42,724 nucleotides of DNA from Nitrospirae bacterium GWB2_47_37 (GTDB lineage: Bacteria; Nitrospirota; Thermodesulfovibrionia; Thermodesulfovibrionales; Dissulfurispiraceae): assembly GCA_001803635.1 (NCBI GenBank), contig MHDU01000073.1, forward strand, positions 1 through 42,724. Direction: 5' to 3'. Every line of letters starts with the position of its first letter. Position 1 is the first letter of the stretch. A program made the position numbers and the translations under genes. Below, piece after piece: positions 16,298-26,513 of this stretch. A model generated the notes under the pieces. It was not told the DNA's origin. It worked only from the letters and a program-made list of their open reading frames with translations, and made no database searches.

Positions 16298-16924
16298 ATG
16301 AACATTAAGGATAAACCTGTAACAAGAGATAAAATTCTCGAAGCCGCCTTATTTTTGTTTTCCAAGAAGGGTTATCTCGGCGCTACTACAAAAGAGATCG
16401 CGAAAGAGGCGGGTATTGCCGAGCTTACCCTTTTCAGGCATTTCGCCTCAAAAGAGAAACTTTTTGAAGATGTATTAAACACCTATTCGTTCCTTCCGGC
16501 ATTAAAGGAACTTATGCCGGAAGTAGCGGCTATGCCGTATGAAAAGGCATTGACCGAAATCGCAAAGAGATTTTTGGATACGCTTGAATCAAGAAAAGAC
16601 CTCATACAGATAATGCATTCCGAGATACAGAGGTATCCGGAAAAGATTCACAGGATATACCATTCTTTTATCGACGAGATATTCAAAATTCTTGCGGCAT
16701 ATTTTAACGAAATGCAGAAGAGGAAACTCCTTGACCGGTTCGACGCCGAGTTCGGCGCGCGTGCGTTTTTAGGCATGTTCTTTTCGTATTTCAATGTGCA
16801 TGAAATCATGATGCACAAGAAATACAGGCATGTGGATAAAGATGATACGATAAAGGAATTTGTAAGGATTTTCATGAGAGGCACGGTCAGATCCAAAGGT
16901 AAGAAAGGAGTTAAGTGTATATGA
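16298..16924 (+). CDS. TetR/AcrR family transcriptional repressor
   Basis: A 208-residue regulator with an N-terminal helix-turn-helix (about residues 10-57: RDKILEAALFLFSKKGY, TTKEIAKEAGIAELTLFRHF). A helical C-terminal ligand domain of about 150 residues follows. By position it is the local repressor of the downstream pumps: it is the first gene of the operon, and its promoter carries a perfect palindromic operator. AGAAGG lies about 10 bases before the ATG. Its TGA overlaps the ATG of the following tolC-like gene. Confidence 0.93.
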   Translation: MNIKDKPVTRDKILEAALFLFSKKGYLGATTKEIAKEAGIAELTLFRHFASKEKLFEDVLNTYSFLPALKELMPEVAAMPYEKALTEIAKRFLDTLESRKDLIQIMHSEIQRYPEKIHRIYHSFIDEIFKILAAYFNEMQKRKLLDRFDAEFGARAFLGMFFSYFNVHEIMMHKKYRHVDKDDTIKEFVRIFMRGTVRSKGKKGVKCI

Positions 16925-18294
16925 TGGGATTGAAATTTATTCTTACCGCTGTCATTACCTTAGCCATGACGATGTTGCATGCGGCAGGTAATGTTTCTGC
17001 CGCGGAGCGCTCAACGGATGATCCTGATGCGGTTGTTTCAGAAATCCCTAAGGCAGCAAAGATAAAAACGCCCGATGAAGAAACAATAAAGAAGGGCGAG
17101 TTGCTTACGCTGCAACGCTGTCTTGAGATAGCCCTGAAAAGACAGCCTAATATTATCGCCGCGCGAAATATTGTTACGGCAAACGAAAGCAGAGTCGGAC
17201 AGGCAAAGGCGAATTATTATCCTCAGTTGGATGTCTCGTCGGGCTACAGCAAGATAGCCCCGGTGCCCACCGCAACAAGCCTCTCATCAAATGCCGTTGA
17301 TCAGTATACGAGCAGCATAGGGCTCAAACAGAATATATATGATTTTGGAAAAACTTCGACACAGGTGAAAATTCAGAAATTCAATACCGATGCGGCCAAG
17401 TTAGACCTCGAAAGTGTTTCCGAACAGATAGTGTTTAACGTAAAACAGGCATATTACGGCGTATTGCAGGCACGAAAGAACAGGACAGTTACAGAAGAGG
17501 CCGTAATGCAATTCGAGCATCATCTCGGGCAGGCGAAGGGATTTTTCGAGATGGGGATTAGGTCGAAATTCGATGTGACAAAGGCTGAAGTGGACCTCAG
17601 CGCCGCCAAATTGAATCTGATACGGGCTGACAATGCCTTCAAAATAGCCATAGTCAGTCTGAATAACGCTATGGGAGTGATCGGCGCTTCCGATTACGTG
17701 CTTGAAGATATTTTAGAATTCAAAAATTATGAAATCATATTTGACGATGCGACGGCAAAGGCTTTTGGGAACAGGAATGATATGCAGGCAATCGCTGCGA
17801 GAAGGAAGGCGCTGGAGGAGAATGTCGAGCTTGCGAAAACGAATTACTATCCGGCGCTTACGGGCAATGCGGCATATAATTGGGGAGGCTCTAAGTTCCC
17901 GCTCGAAGACGGCTGGAATGTAGGGGCTACCATTACCCTGCCTATTTTCAGCGGCTTTCTGACAAAGAACCAGATCGCGGAAGCGGAAGCGAATCTTAAC
18001 GTAATAAAGGCGAATGAAGATCTGCTCAGGCAGAATGTATACTTCGAGGTGCAGCAGGCGTTTCTGAACCTTAAAGAGGCTGAGAGCAGGATCCCGACAG
18101 CCGAGCTCGCGGTTAAGCAGGCAACCGAAAATCTTGATATTGCGAACGGCAGGTATACAGCCGGTGTCGGGAATCCCATAGAGGTAACAGATGCTCAGGT
18201 GGCTTACAGTAATGCGAAAACTGCGTATATACAGGCGCTTTCAGATTACAAGGTGGCACAGGCGGCGCTTGAGAAAGCGATGGGGGTCAGATAA
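16921..18294 (+). CDS. TolC-family outer-membrane efflux protein (first copy)
   Basis: Outer-membrane channel of a tripartite pump. The ATG at 16921 overlaps the tetR stop (ATGA) and has AGGAG ten bases upstream; a GTG at 16915 is too close to that site. The 457-residue product has a signal peptide (to about ADA-like VSAAE near 30). Two repeated OEP domains follow, with long coiled-coil helices and the characteristic YPQLDVSSGY and YYPALTGNAAYNWGG strands. It is immediately followed by the RND adaptor and pump, its likely partners. Confidence 0.92.
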   Translation: MMGLKFILTAVITLAMTMLHAAGNVSAAERSTDDPDAVVSEIPKAAKIKTPDEETIKKGELLTLQRCLEIALKRQPNIIAARNIVTANESRVGQAKANYYPQLDVSSGYSKIAPVPTATSLSSNAVDQYTSSIGLKQNIYDFGKTSTQVKIQKFNTDAAKLDLESVSEQIVFNVKQAYYGVLQARKNRTVTEEAVMQFEHHLGQAKGFFEMGIRSKFDVTKAEVDLSAAKLNLIRADNAFKIAIVSLNNAMGVIGASDYVLEDILEFKNYEIIFDDATAKAFGNRNDMQAIAARRKALEENVELAKTNYYPALTGNAAYNWGGSKFPLEDGWNVGATITLPIFSGFLTKNQIAEAEANLNVIKANEDLLRQNVYFEVQQAFLNLKEAESRIPTAELAVKQATENLDIANGRYTAGVGNPIEVTDAQVAYSNAKTAYIQALSDYKVAQAALEKAMGVR

Positions 18295-19454
18295 TGAAGC
18301 AGAATACGGAAGGCAGAAGTCAGAGGCCGCCGGCCGGTAGCAGGCCGGCATTGTGCCGCAGCATTTTTTCTATCGTTACGAGATGTTGCGTTTGGATTGC
18401 ATGCGTTTTGCTCGTCACAGCGTGCTCCGATACCAAGTCGAAACAGGAAAAACCTAAAGCAGTCCCGGTCCTCGTTGCATCAGCAGTGCAGAAGGATGTT
18501 CCGGTGCAAGTTACCGCAATCGGCAATGTAGAGGCGTATTCCACGGCAGCGGTAAACGCGCGCGTTGGAGGTCAGCTTCAGAGAATTCATTTTAAAGAGG
18601 GGCAGGATGTGAAAAAGGGGGACATCCTCTTCACCATAGACCCGAGGCCTTTTGAGGCGGCGCTGAGGCAGGCCGAAGCGACGACGGCAAGAGATACCGC
18701 ACAGATGGAGAACGCCCGACTACAGGCCCGGCGCTATGAGGAACTTGTAAAAAAGGGATATGTCGCGCAGGCGGATTACGACCAGATGCGCACCAACGCC
18801 GATGCGCTTGAGGCTGTTGTCAGAGCGGATAAGGCCGCGGTTGAAAATGCCCAACTGCAGTTAAGTTATTGCTACATATACGCTCCGATTACGGGACGCA
18901 CCGGTAATTTGACGGTTAATCAGGGGAATCTTATAAAGGCGGACGACAAAGCCATTGTGACCATAAATCAGATTCAACCGATCTATGCGGCATTTTCCAT
19001 GCCGGAACAAAACCTGCCGGAAATAAGAAAATATGCTGCCGGAGGGAAAAGGATTAAAGTAAGCGCCTTGCCGCAGAACGAAGGATTACAGGTGCAGGGC
19101 GAACTCGCTTTTATCGACAATGCCGTGGACACGGCAACCGGAACTATACGGCTTAAAGCTATATTTGAAAACAGGGACAGAAGGCTCTGGCCCGGACAGT
19201 TCGTGAATGTTGTTGTGACGCTTACGACAAGGCATGATTCAATAGTCATCCCTTCACATGCCGTTCAGACAGGCCAGGCAGGGCAGTATGTTTTTGTTGT
19301 TAAGGGTGATGCGGCAGAGCTGCGTCCTGTTATAGCCGGTATCACGCATGAGGATATGACGGTCATCGAAAAAGGGATTGAGCCGGATGAGGTGGTGGTT
19401 ACCGACGGCCATATGCGCCTTATGCCGGGGGCTAAGGTAGAGATAAAGAAGTGA
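18294..19454 (+). CDS. RND efflux periplasmic adaptor (MdtA/AcrA-like membrane fusion protein)
   Basis: Links an RND pump to TolC in the periplasm. The 386-residue protein has a hydrophobic segment at about 32-43 ending in LVTAC, a plausible lipobox with Cys44, so it is probably a lipoprotein. The lipoyl halves (VGGQLQRIHFKEGQDVKKGD and YAPITGRTGNLTVNQGNLI) flank a coiled-coil hairpin, and then come the beta-barrel domains. The first 25 residues before the signal are an odd, low-complexity Arg/Pro-rich extension (RPPAGSRPAL). The ATG overlaps the tolC stop by one base. Confidence 0.93.
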   Translation: MKQNTEGRSQRPPAGSRPALCRSIFSIVTRCCVWIACVLLVTACSDTKSKQEKPKAVPVLVASAVQKDVPVQVTAIGNVEAYSTAAVNARVGGQLQRIHFKEGQDVKKGDILFTIDPRPFEAALRQAEATTARDTAQMENARLQARRYEELVKKGYVAQADYDQMRTNADALEAVVRADKAAVENAQLQLSYCYIYAPITGRTGNLTVNQGNLIKADDKAIVTINQIQPIYAAFSMPEQNLPEIRKYAAGGKRIKVSALPQNEGLQVQGELAFIDNAVDTATGTIRLKAIFENRDRRLWPGQFVNVVVTLTTRHDSIVIPSHAVQTGQAGQYVFVVKGDAAELRPVIAGITHEDMTVIEKGIEPDEVVVTDGHMRLMPGAKVEIKK

Positions 19455-22400
19455 ATATTTCCGATCTGTTTATAAAACGACCGATAATGACCAGCCTCGT
19501 AATGCTGGCTGTGATGATCTTCGGTATTTTCGCCTACCGGATACTGCCGGTTAACGACCTGCCTAATATCGATTTTCCGACAATACAGGTTACTTCCAAT
19601 CTGCCCGGCGCAAGCCCGGAGACCATGGCAAGCGCAGTGGCAACTCCTCTGGAGCGCGAGTTTTCTACTATTGCAGGGCTTGATTCCATGAACTCTACAA
19701 ACGGGCAGGGGATTTCGATCATCACACTCAAATTCGCTCTTGAGCGTGACATTGATGCAGCCGCTCAGGATGTGCAGGCCGCCATATCAAAGGCCGCCAG
19801 GCAATTGCCTCAAGATATGCCGAGCCCGCCTTCGTATAGGAAGGTTAATCCGGCTGATCAGCCGGTATTATATCTGGCACTAAGTTCGCCGACCCTTCCT
19901 CTGTCGGAAGTGAATGAGTTTGCAGACACGATAATTGCGCCGCGCATCTCCATGATCAGCGGTGTGGCTCAGGTTCTGGTATACGGATCCCAGAAGTATG
20001 CGGTACGGGTGCAGCTCGACCCAAGGGCTTTGGCTAACCGGAAGATAGGCATAGATGAGGTTTCATCGGTTCTGGCGAGCTGGAACGTGAACCTGCCTAC
20101 AGGAGGTCTTCAGGGCAGCAGACAGGCATTCACTATTCAGGCAACCGGTCAGCTTTACAACGCTGAGGCGTTCAAGCCTGTGATCGTCGCCTACCGCAGC
20201 GGTTCGCCGGTTCGTTTGCAGGACATAGCCGTGGTTACCGACAGCGTTGAGAACGACAAAATCGCTGCATGGTACAACACCGGCGGCAAGTCCACAAGGG
20301 CTATTGTTTTGGCTATTCAGCGTCAGCCCGGCACTAATACTATCGAAGTTGTGGACAGCATAAAAAAGCAGATACCCGCTTTCAAAAGCCAATTGCCGGG
20401 TAATGTTCAACTTAATGTACTCTTTGACCGCACGGTATCCATCAGGGATTCGGTAGCGGATGTTAAATTCACACTGGTGCTTACCGTTGCCCTGGTGATT
20501 TTGGTGATATTTCTCTTTCTGCGTAATCTGTCGGCTACGGTTATCCCGAGCCTTGCCCTGCCTCTCTCCATTATCGGTACCTTTGCGGCTATGTATGGAA
20601 TGGGGTTTTCGGTAAACAATATTACCCTGATGGCGCTTACACTCTCGGTAGGCTTTGTAGTGGACGACGCAATAGTCATGCTCGAAAACATAGTCCGCCA
20701 TATGGAGCGCGGCGAAAAGCCCTTGGATGCGGCATTCAGGGGTTCTAAGGAAATCGGGTTCACTATCATCTCCATGACTCTTTCACTGGTAGCGGTTTTT
20801 ATTCCGGTTCTTTTTATGGCAGGGATGCTCGGAAGAATGCTCCACGAGTTTGCCGTGACAATTACTATTGCTATTCTCATTTCAGGGGTTGTTTCCCTGA
20901 CGCTGACGCCTATGCTCTGCAGCCGTTTTCTTAAGCCGCACTCGGAAGAGCGGCACGGCAGGCTTTACAATATGCTGGAAAGATTTTTTGATAATATGCG
21001 CAACCTCTACGAGCGCACACTCAAGCGGGTACTCGTCTTCCGCCGTGCAGTGCTGATTGTTACTTTGGTTATGACGGTCTTTACGGTATGGCTTTTTGCA
21101 AAAATGCCTACCGGTCTTCTTCCGCCGGATGACATAGGAGCCGTTTTTGCCGTTACCGAGGGAGCGCAGGGCGTTTCCTTCGAGGACATGAAGATGCATC
21201 AGCAGAAACTTGTCGAAATAGTGCTGAAGGATAATAATGTCGAGGCGTTCATGTCATCCGTAGGCGCAAGCGGAACAAGGGTAGGCTCCAACAGCGGTTT
21301 TATGTTTCTTAAACTTAAACCGCGGCACGAGCGCAAACTGAATGCGGACCAGGTTATTCAGGAACTCAGGCCTAAGGTTATGGGAGTTCCGGGCATTATG
21401 GTATTCATGCAGAATCCGCCGCCCATTCGTCTTGAGGCGACCCTCTCAAAGGCTCAGTACCAGTTTGTCCTCCAGAGCCCTGAAACTGATGAGTTATACA
21501 GATATGCCGGCGATTTTGAGATGAAGCTTCGCGGCTTGCCGATGATTCAGGATGTTACAAGCGACCTTCAGATAAAGAACCCGCAGGTCAATCTGGCTAT
21601 AGACCGCGATCGCGCCGCCGCCCTCGGTATTACCGCCCGGCAGATAGAGGATTCCCTTTATTCGGCATATGGAGCGAGACAGGTTTCCACCATATATTCC
21701 CCGTCAAACCAATACAAAGTGGTTATGGAGCTTGAACCGAAATACCGGATGGATCCGTCGGTGCTCGGCATGTTATATGTCCGTTCCAACACCGGACAGC
21801 TTGTTCCGCTTTCTTCGCTGGCGGTAATTACGAGGGGGCTCGGACCATTGTCCGTGAACCATCTCGGACAGATAACATCCGTTACGATTTCATTTAACCT
21901 TAAACCGGGCGCTCCGCTGGGCGATGCCGTAACTGCCGTACAGAAAGAGGCTAAGGCGCTGCCCCCTTCCATTACTACAGGATTTCAGGGAACTGCACAG
22001 GTTTATCAGGCTTCCACAAAGGGACTGGCTATGCTTCTTATTCTATCTATTACGGTTATTTATATAGTTCTCGGCATCCTTTACGAGAGTTATATACATC
22101 CCCTGACGATATTGTCGGGTCTTCCTTCAGCAGGCTTTGGGGCGTTGATTACTTTGCTGCTGTTCGGCAAGGATCTGAATCTGTATGCCTTTGTCGGGAT
22201 TATAATGCTTGTCGGAATCGTGAAGAAGAACGCCATCATGATGATAGACTTTGCGTTGGATGCGCAGCGAAACGAAGGGAAAAAGCCGATAGATGCCATT
22301 TATGAAGGAGCTATTATCCGTTTCAGGCCGATAATGATGACCACTATGGCTGCGCTTATGGGCACATTGCCGATAGCCGTCGGCTTCGGGGCCGGAGCGG

Positions 22401-22546
22401 ATTCGCGCCGTTCTCTCGGTTTTGCCGTTGTGGGCGGACTTATATTTTCACAGATGTTGACGCTGTATATTACTCCGGTTATTTACATTTATCTTGACGA
22501 ATTTCAGAAGAGGTTCGGGCGTAAAAAGAAGGAGGCAGAGGGATGA
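19451..22546 (+). CDS. RND multidrug efflux permease (MdtB/MdtC/AcrB-like)
   Basis: Inner-membrane proton-driven drug pump of the HAE1 type, 1031 residues, the standard length. It starts with NISDLFIKRPIMTSLVMLAVM, has twelve helices and two large periplasmic loops. The proton-relay Asp pair is in VGFVVDDAIVMLENIVRHME near residue 405, and NAIMMIDFALDA lies in the second half. It uses a GTG start overlapping the adaptor stop (GTGA). With one pump gene it should be a homotrimer, unlike MdtBC. Confidence 0.95.
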   Translation: MNISDLFIKRPIMTSLVMLAVMIFGIFAYRILPVNDLPNIDFPTIQVTSNLPGASPETMASAVATPLEREFSTIAGLDSMNSTNGQGISIITLKFALERDIDAAAQDVQAAISKAARQLPQDMPSPPSYRKVNPADQPVLYLALSSPTLPLSEVNEFADTIIAPRISMISGVAQVLVYGSQKYAVRVQLDPRALANRKIGIDEVSSVLASWNVNLPTGGLQGSRQAFTIQATGQLYNAEAFKPVIVAYRSGSPVRLQDIAVVTDSVENDKIAAWYNTGGKSTRAIVLAIQRQPGTNTIEVVDSIKKQIPAFKSQLPGNVQLNVLFDRTVSIRDSVADVKFTLVLTVALVILVIFLFLRNLSATVIPSLALPLSIIGTFAAMYGMGFSVNNITLMALTLSVGFVVDDAIVMLENIVRHMERGEKPLDAAFRGSKEIGFTIISMTLSLVAVFIPVLFMAGMLGRMLHEFAVTITIAILISGVVSLTLTPMLCSRFLKPHSEERHGRLYNMLERFFDNMRNLYERTLKRVLVFRRAVLIVTLVMTVFTVWLFAKMPTGLLPPDDIGAVFAVTEGAQGVSFEDMKMHQQKLVEIVLKDNNVEAFMSSVGASGTRVGSNSGFMFLKLKPRHERKLNADQVIQELRPKVMGVPGIMVFMQNPPPIRLEATLSKAQYQFVLQSPETDELYRYAGDFEMKLRGLPMIQDVTSDLQIKNPQVNLAIDRDRAAALGITARQIEDSLYSAYGARQVSTIYSPSNQYKVVMELEPKYRMDPSVLGMLYVRSNTGQLVPLSSLAVITRGLGPLSVNHLGQITSVTISFNLKPGAPLGDAVTAVQKEAKALPPSITTGFQGTAQVYQASTKGLAMLLILSITVIYIVLGILYESYIHPLTILSGLPSAGFGALITLLLFGKDLNLYAFVGIIMLVGIVKKNAIMMIDFALDAQRNEGKKPIDAIYEGAIIRFRPIMMTTMAALMGTLPIAVGFGAGADSRRSLGFAVVGGLIFSQMLTLYITPVIYIYLDEFQKRFGRKKKEAEG

Positions 22547-23859
22547 CGCGGCTCAAACTGATTTTCATTGTCTCGGTTTTTTTAATGACGGAATCTTCCT
22601 GTTATGCGCTTGATATGCCGAATGTCCTTACTCTTTCGGATGGGCTTAGGGTCGCAACCGAGAATAACAGGCTTGTAAAAATTTCATTCCGCGAAAGGGA
22701 TATATCATATGAAGATAGTTTGATTACGCGTTCGAGGATGCTTCCGGGCGTTAACGCGACAATAAATCAGACGTTCTTATCGAATCAACCCGGCGCGCGC
22801 CTCGGCGCACAGAATCTCTACACCTCAGAAAGAAATTATCTGTCTTACGGAATAAACGCGTACCAAACGCTATTTTCCTTTGGAGGGGATTCATCGAGGT
22901 ATGAGGCATCCAAATCCATATTAGACGCGAAGAAATTAAATATAGACCTTACGAAAAATATCGTCGCCCTGAACTTCATAACCGCTTATTTCGACCTCCT
23001 CGAAACCGAGAAGATGCTCGCTGTTTCCAAAAAGGAAGTCGAAAGTCTCGAATCGCACAGGCTTGTCGCAAGGAATCTCTTTAATGAAGGTGTTATCACG
23101 AAGAACGACCTTTTACAGGCCGAGGTCAGGCTCTCCGACGCAAGGCAGCGCATGCTTACCCTGAAAAATATCAGGGCAACCGGCGCGTCGAGGATCAACA
23201 ATATCCTCTCAAGGCCGCTTAATACGACAGTGGACGTGGAAGAAGTTCATGTTAACGCAATATCTGCCGATAAACTGCCGGCGATTGAAAGCGCATGGGC
23301 GAATGCGGAAAAGCAGCGCACGGAACTGGGCATTATCGACCGCGAGATAAAGGCAACTGAATTGGAAGAAACCGTGAAAAAATCCGATTATTTCCCCAAG
23401 TTGTTCGCTCAGGGCGGATACAATTACACGGAAAACCGCTATCAATTGCAGGAAGATAACTGGTCCGTTGTTATGGGTGTCAATCTTAATCTATTCAGCG
23501 GCGGAAGCACTAAGGCCGAAGTGTCGAAGGTCAGGCACAGGAAAGAACAGCTTAACGAGCAAAGGAAAAAGCTCGTTGACGACATCAGGCTGGATGTCGA
23601 GAAGAATTATCTCGATATCAAAAATGCCGGGGAAAAGATCAAGGTCACAAAAGACGCCGTAGCGCAGGCAGAGGAAAATCTGCGGATTAATAAGGTCAGA
23701 TACGAGGAAGGGATAGGCACGGCTACGGATGTCCTCGACGCTATAACACTTTTTACAACGGCCGAGACGAATTATTACCGTGCGGCATATGAATTGAGGC
23801 GGGCGGAGGCCGGATTTGGATATGCGATAGGAACGGATTTAGTATCGGCCTACAAGTGA
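22543..23859 (+). CDS. TolC-family outer-membrane efflux protein (second copy)
   Basis: A second, clearly diverged TolC-like channel of 438 residues. Its signal peptide spans about residues 1-22 (cut after YALD or nearby). It shows the two OEP domains and the family strands FSFGGDSSRYEASK and FPKLFAQGGYNYTEN. The C-terminal RYEEGIGTATDVLDA motif is the usual TolC repeat end. It overlaps the RND pump stop (ATGA) and precedes emrA by 17 bases, so it probably serves the MFS pump while the first copy serves the RND pump (inference from order). Confidence 0.9.
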   Translation: MTRLKLIFIVSVFLMTESSCYALDMPNVLTLSDGLRVATENNRLVKISFRERDISYEDSLITRSRMLPGVNATINQTFLSNQPGARLGAQNLYTSERNYLSYGINAYQTLFSFGGDSSRYEASKSILDAKKLNIDLTKNIVALNFITAYFDLLETEKMLAVSKKEVESLESHRLVARNLFNEGVITKNDLLQAEVRLSDARQRMLTLKNIRATGASRINNILSRPLNTTVDVEEVHVNAISADKLPAIESAWANAEKQRTELGIIDREIKATELEETVKKSDYFPKLFAQGGYNYTENRYQLQEDNWSVVMGVNLNLFSGGSTKAEVSKVRHRKEQLNEQRKKLVDDIRLDVEKNYLDIKNAGEKIKVTKDAVAQAEENLRINKVRYEEGIGTATDVLDAITLFTTAETNYYRAAYELRRAEAGFGYAIGTDLVSAYK

Positions 23860-23876
23860 TATTTTCGGAGGTTTAA

Positions 23877-24965
23877 ATGGAAGAAAATAAGACAATCAAC
23901 GGCAGAAGAAAAAAAATAGCGTTAGTCGTATTTGCGCTTATGGGAATAGCCGGCGGCGTATTTCTGTATTTTTATCTTAACTACAAGGCAGTGCATATCG
24001 GCACCGACGACGCCTTTGTTGATGGGAGCATACACGTCATAGCGTCAAAGATTTCAGGGACGGTAAAGACCGTTAATGTTAAGGATAACCGGCATGTGAA
24101 GAAGGGAGACTTGTTGTTGGAGATAGAACCCTCGGATTATGATGTAAGGGTAAAAGAGGCATCGGCGGGATTCGATGCGGAAAAGAAACGGATACTGGAG
24201 GCCGGGACGAGGGTGGAGGCTTCCAAGAAACGCTTAAACGAATTGAATGCCGGCGTTGAAACGGCAAAGGCGAATCTCCAACTTCAGGACGCGAATTTGA
24301 AACAGGCTGAAAGAGACTTAAGACGCGCGGAGAACCTTTATGCAAAAGATGCTATTTCTAAAGAGAGATATGAAAAGACAAAGACCGCATTTGATGTAGC
24401 GGCTGCTCAGTCAAAGGCGGTTCAGGAGCAATTGAGACAGACGGAAACCGCGGTTGATACCCAGAAGGCGGTTATTAAACAGGTGGAGGTTGAAAAGACG
24501 ATAGTAATGTCGTCCATTAAGCAGAGAGAGGCGCTGCTCGAAACAGCGCAGCTTAATTACGGATATACGAAGATTTATGCGCCCGCAGACGGGTATGTAA
24601 CAAAGAAATCCGTCGAGGCGGGCAATCAGATACAGGCAGGGCAGCCGTTGATGGCGGTGGTTCCGCTGGACGGCGTATATGTCGTCGCCAACTATAAAGA
24701 AACGCAGCTCGCAAAGATAAGGCCGGGGCAGAAAGTGAGAATAAAAGTCGATACGTATCCCGGCAAGGTTTTTCAGGGGAAGGTGGACAGCATTATGGCA
24801 GGGACGGGTGCGGTGTTTTCGTTGTTCCCCCCTGAAAACGCCACAGGCCAGTTTGTGAAGGTGGTGCAGAGGATACCCGTGAAAATTGTTCTCGATAAAG
24901 ATACGGATAAAGAGCATATATTGAGAATCGGTATGTCGGTAGCTCCGACAGTGATTACGGAATAG
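23877..24965 (+). CDS. emrA: EmrA-like adaptor of an MFS tripartite pump (HlyD family)
   Basis: A 362-residue membrane-fusion protein. It has one membrane helix (about residues 14-33) followed by HIGTDDAFVDGSIHVIASKISGTVKTVNV and DNRHVKKGDLLLEI, the EmrA/HlyD lipoyl signature. A long coiled coil (about 90-215) and the returning lipoyl half YAPADGYVTKKSVEAGNQI come next. Unlike the upstream adaptor it is membrane-anchored, not lipidated, as in EmrA. CGGAGG lies before the ATG. Its TAG shares one base with the GTG start of emrB. Confidence 0.93.
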   Translation: MEENKTINGRRKKIALVVFALMGIAGGVFLYFYLNYKAVHIGTDDAFVDGSIHVIASKISGTVKTVNVKDNRHVKKGDLLLEIEPSDYDVRVKEASAGFDAEKKRILEAGTRVEASKKRLNELNAGVETAKANLQLQDANLKQAERDLRRAENLYAKDAISKERYEKTKTAFDVAAAQSKAVQEQLRQTETAVDTQKAVIKQVEVEKTIVMSSIKQREALLETAQLNYGYTKIYAPADGYVTKKSVEAGNQIQAGQPLMAVVPLDGVYVVANYKETQLAKIRPGQKVRIKVDTYPGKVFQGKVDSIMAGTGAVFSLFPPENATGQFVKVVQRIPVKIVLDKDTDKEHILRIGMSVAPTVITE

Positions 24966-26494
24966 TGAATAAGTGGATTATCGCCCTCACCGTCATGCTT
25001 CCCACGCTCATAGAGATTGTGGACACTTCCGTTGTGAATGTCGCGCTCGATCATATAAGGGGAAGCCTCTCGGCGGGCATAGACGAATCCACATGGACTA
25101 TCACCTCCTATCTCGTATCTAACGCGATCATCATTCCCATGACCGGTTGGCTGAGCAGAATGTTCGGCAGGAAGCGCTACCTGATTTTTTCCATAACCCT
25201 TTTTACCGTAAGCTCTTTTTTATGCGGCTCCGCGTGGAATCTTCAGAGCCTTGTGTTTTTCAGAATACTTCAGGGAATAGGCGGCGGAGCGCTCCAGCCG
25301 ATTTCGCAATCCATACTCCTTGAGACGTTTCCGCCGCGACAGCACGGCATGGCTATGGCGATATTCGGCACAGGCGTAATGTTCGGCCCTATCGTCGGTC
25401 CGCTTCTGGGAGGCTGGATTACCGACAACTGGTCATGGCATTGGATCTTTTATATCAATATTCCCATCGGCATAATCTCGATTATCATGACAATGTTTTT
25501 CATAACGGACCCTCCGTACATGAAGCGGATGAAGATGAAGATTGACTATTGGGGGCTTGCCCTTTTGGCCGTAGGTCTCGGATGCCTTCAGATAGTCCTC
25601 GACAAGGGAGAGAGTGAGAATTGGTTCGACTCGGACTTTATAGCCGTCCTGAGCGTCATATCCGTTATTTCAGTGGTGCTCTTTATAATTGTGGAAATGT
25701 TCGCGGAGCATCCGATCGTAAATCTCAAGACATTCAGGAATATTTCTTTCAGCACCGGCAGTATAGTAATGTTTTTCGGATTTTTTAACCTGTTTGCGAG
25801 CATAGTGCTTCTGCCTATCTATTTACAGACCTTAATGGGATATACGGCAACTCTTGCGGGCATAGTGCTGGGGCCGGGGGGCGTTGCAACGCTCATAGCG
25901 CTTCCGGTCGCGGGAAGGCTTGTGACTTCCGTTAATCCGAGGGGGCTTTTGGCATTCGGACTGATCACATGCGCCTATGCTACGTATCTCATGTCGAAAT
26001 TCAATCTTTACGCTGATTTCGATACGGTGATATGGCCGAGAATAATCCTCGGAGTAGGAATGGGATTTTTTTTCATACCTCTTACTACGCTTACGATGTC
26101 GGGAATAAAAAAGGAAGACATGGGTAACGCCTCGGCGATATATAATTTGCTGAGGAACCTTGGCGGAAGTTTCGGAGTGGCCTTTGTGACCACGATACTT
26201 TCGAGGCAGTCCCAGTTTCACCAAAACCGTCTTGTGGAGCATCTGACGCCTTTCGATATGAACTATCAACTCGCATCCCGACAAAGCGCTCAGATACTTC
26301 AGTATAAAGGTTTTGACGGCGTGACCGCCCAACAGGGCGGCCTTGCGGGGATTTACGAGCAGCTTATCAGGCAGGCGTCGATGATGTCGTTCAACGATGC
26401 CTTTTATCTTACGAGTATCATAATGGTATGCATATTACCCCTTCTGTTCTTTATGAAAAGGGGCAAGGCTTCGATGCATATTGAAATGCATTGA
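24965..26494 (+). CDS. emrB: EmrB/QacA-type drug:H+ antiporter (MFS, DHA2, 14 helices)
   Basis: A 509-residue inner-membrane antiporter. DHA2 landmarks: motif D1 around LIEIVDTSVVNVALDHI, motif A around GWLSRMFGRKRYLI, motif B RILQGIGGGALQPI and motif C GTGVMFGPIVGPLLGGWIT. The fourteen-helix length separates it from DHA1 pumps. It starts with GTG overlapping the emrA stop. It is the last gene of the efflux operon; the following gene has its own -10 box. Confidence 0.94.
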   Translation: MNKWIIALTVMLPTLIEIVDTSVVNVALDHIRGSLSAGIDESTWTITSYLVSNAIIIPMTGWLSRMFGRKRYLIFSITLFTVSSFLCGSAWNLQSLVFFRILQGIGGGALQPISQSILLETFPPRQHGMAMAIFGTGVMFGPIVGPLLGGWITDNWSWHWIFYINIPIGIISIIMTMFFITDPPYMKRMKMKIDYWGLALLAVGLGCLQIVLDKGESENWFDSDFIAVLSVISVISVVLFIIVEMFAEHPIVNLKTFRNISFSTGSIVMFFGFFNLFASIVLLPIYLQTLMGYTATLAGIVLGPGGVATLIALPVAGRLVTSVNPRGLLAFGLITCAYATYLMSKFNLYADFDTVIWPRIILGVGMGFFFIPLTTLTMSGIKKEDMGNASAIYNLLRNLGGSFGVAFVTTILSRQSQFHQNRLVEHLTPFDMNYQLASRQSAQILQYKGFDGVTAQQGGLAGIYEQLIRQASMMSFNDAFYLTSIIMVCILPLLFFMKRGKASMHIEMH

Positions 26495-26499
26495 TATGC

Positions 26500-26505
26500 T
26501 ATAAT
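26500..26505 (+). promoter_or_regulatory. Extended -10 box before the 26514 gene
   Basis: TGC followed by a perfect TATAAT ends 8 bases before the ATG at 26514. There is no Shine-Dalgarno and no terminator between emrB and this gene. A leaderless transcript is predicted. Confidence 0.55.
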
Positions 26506-26513
26506 CAACAATT

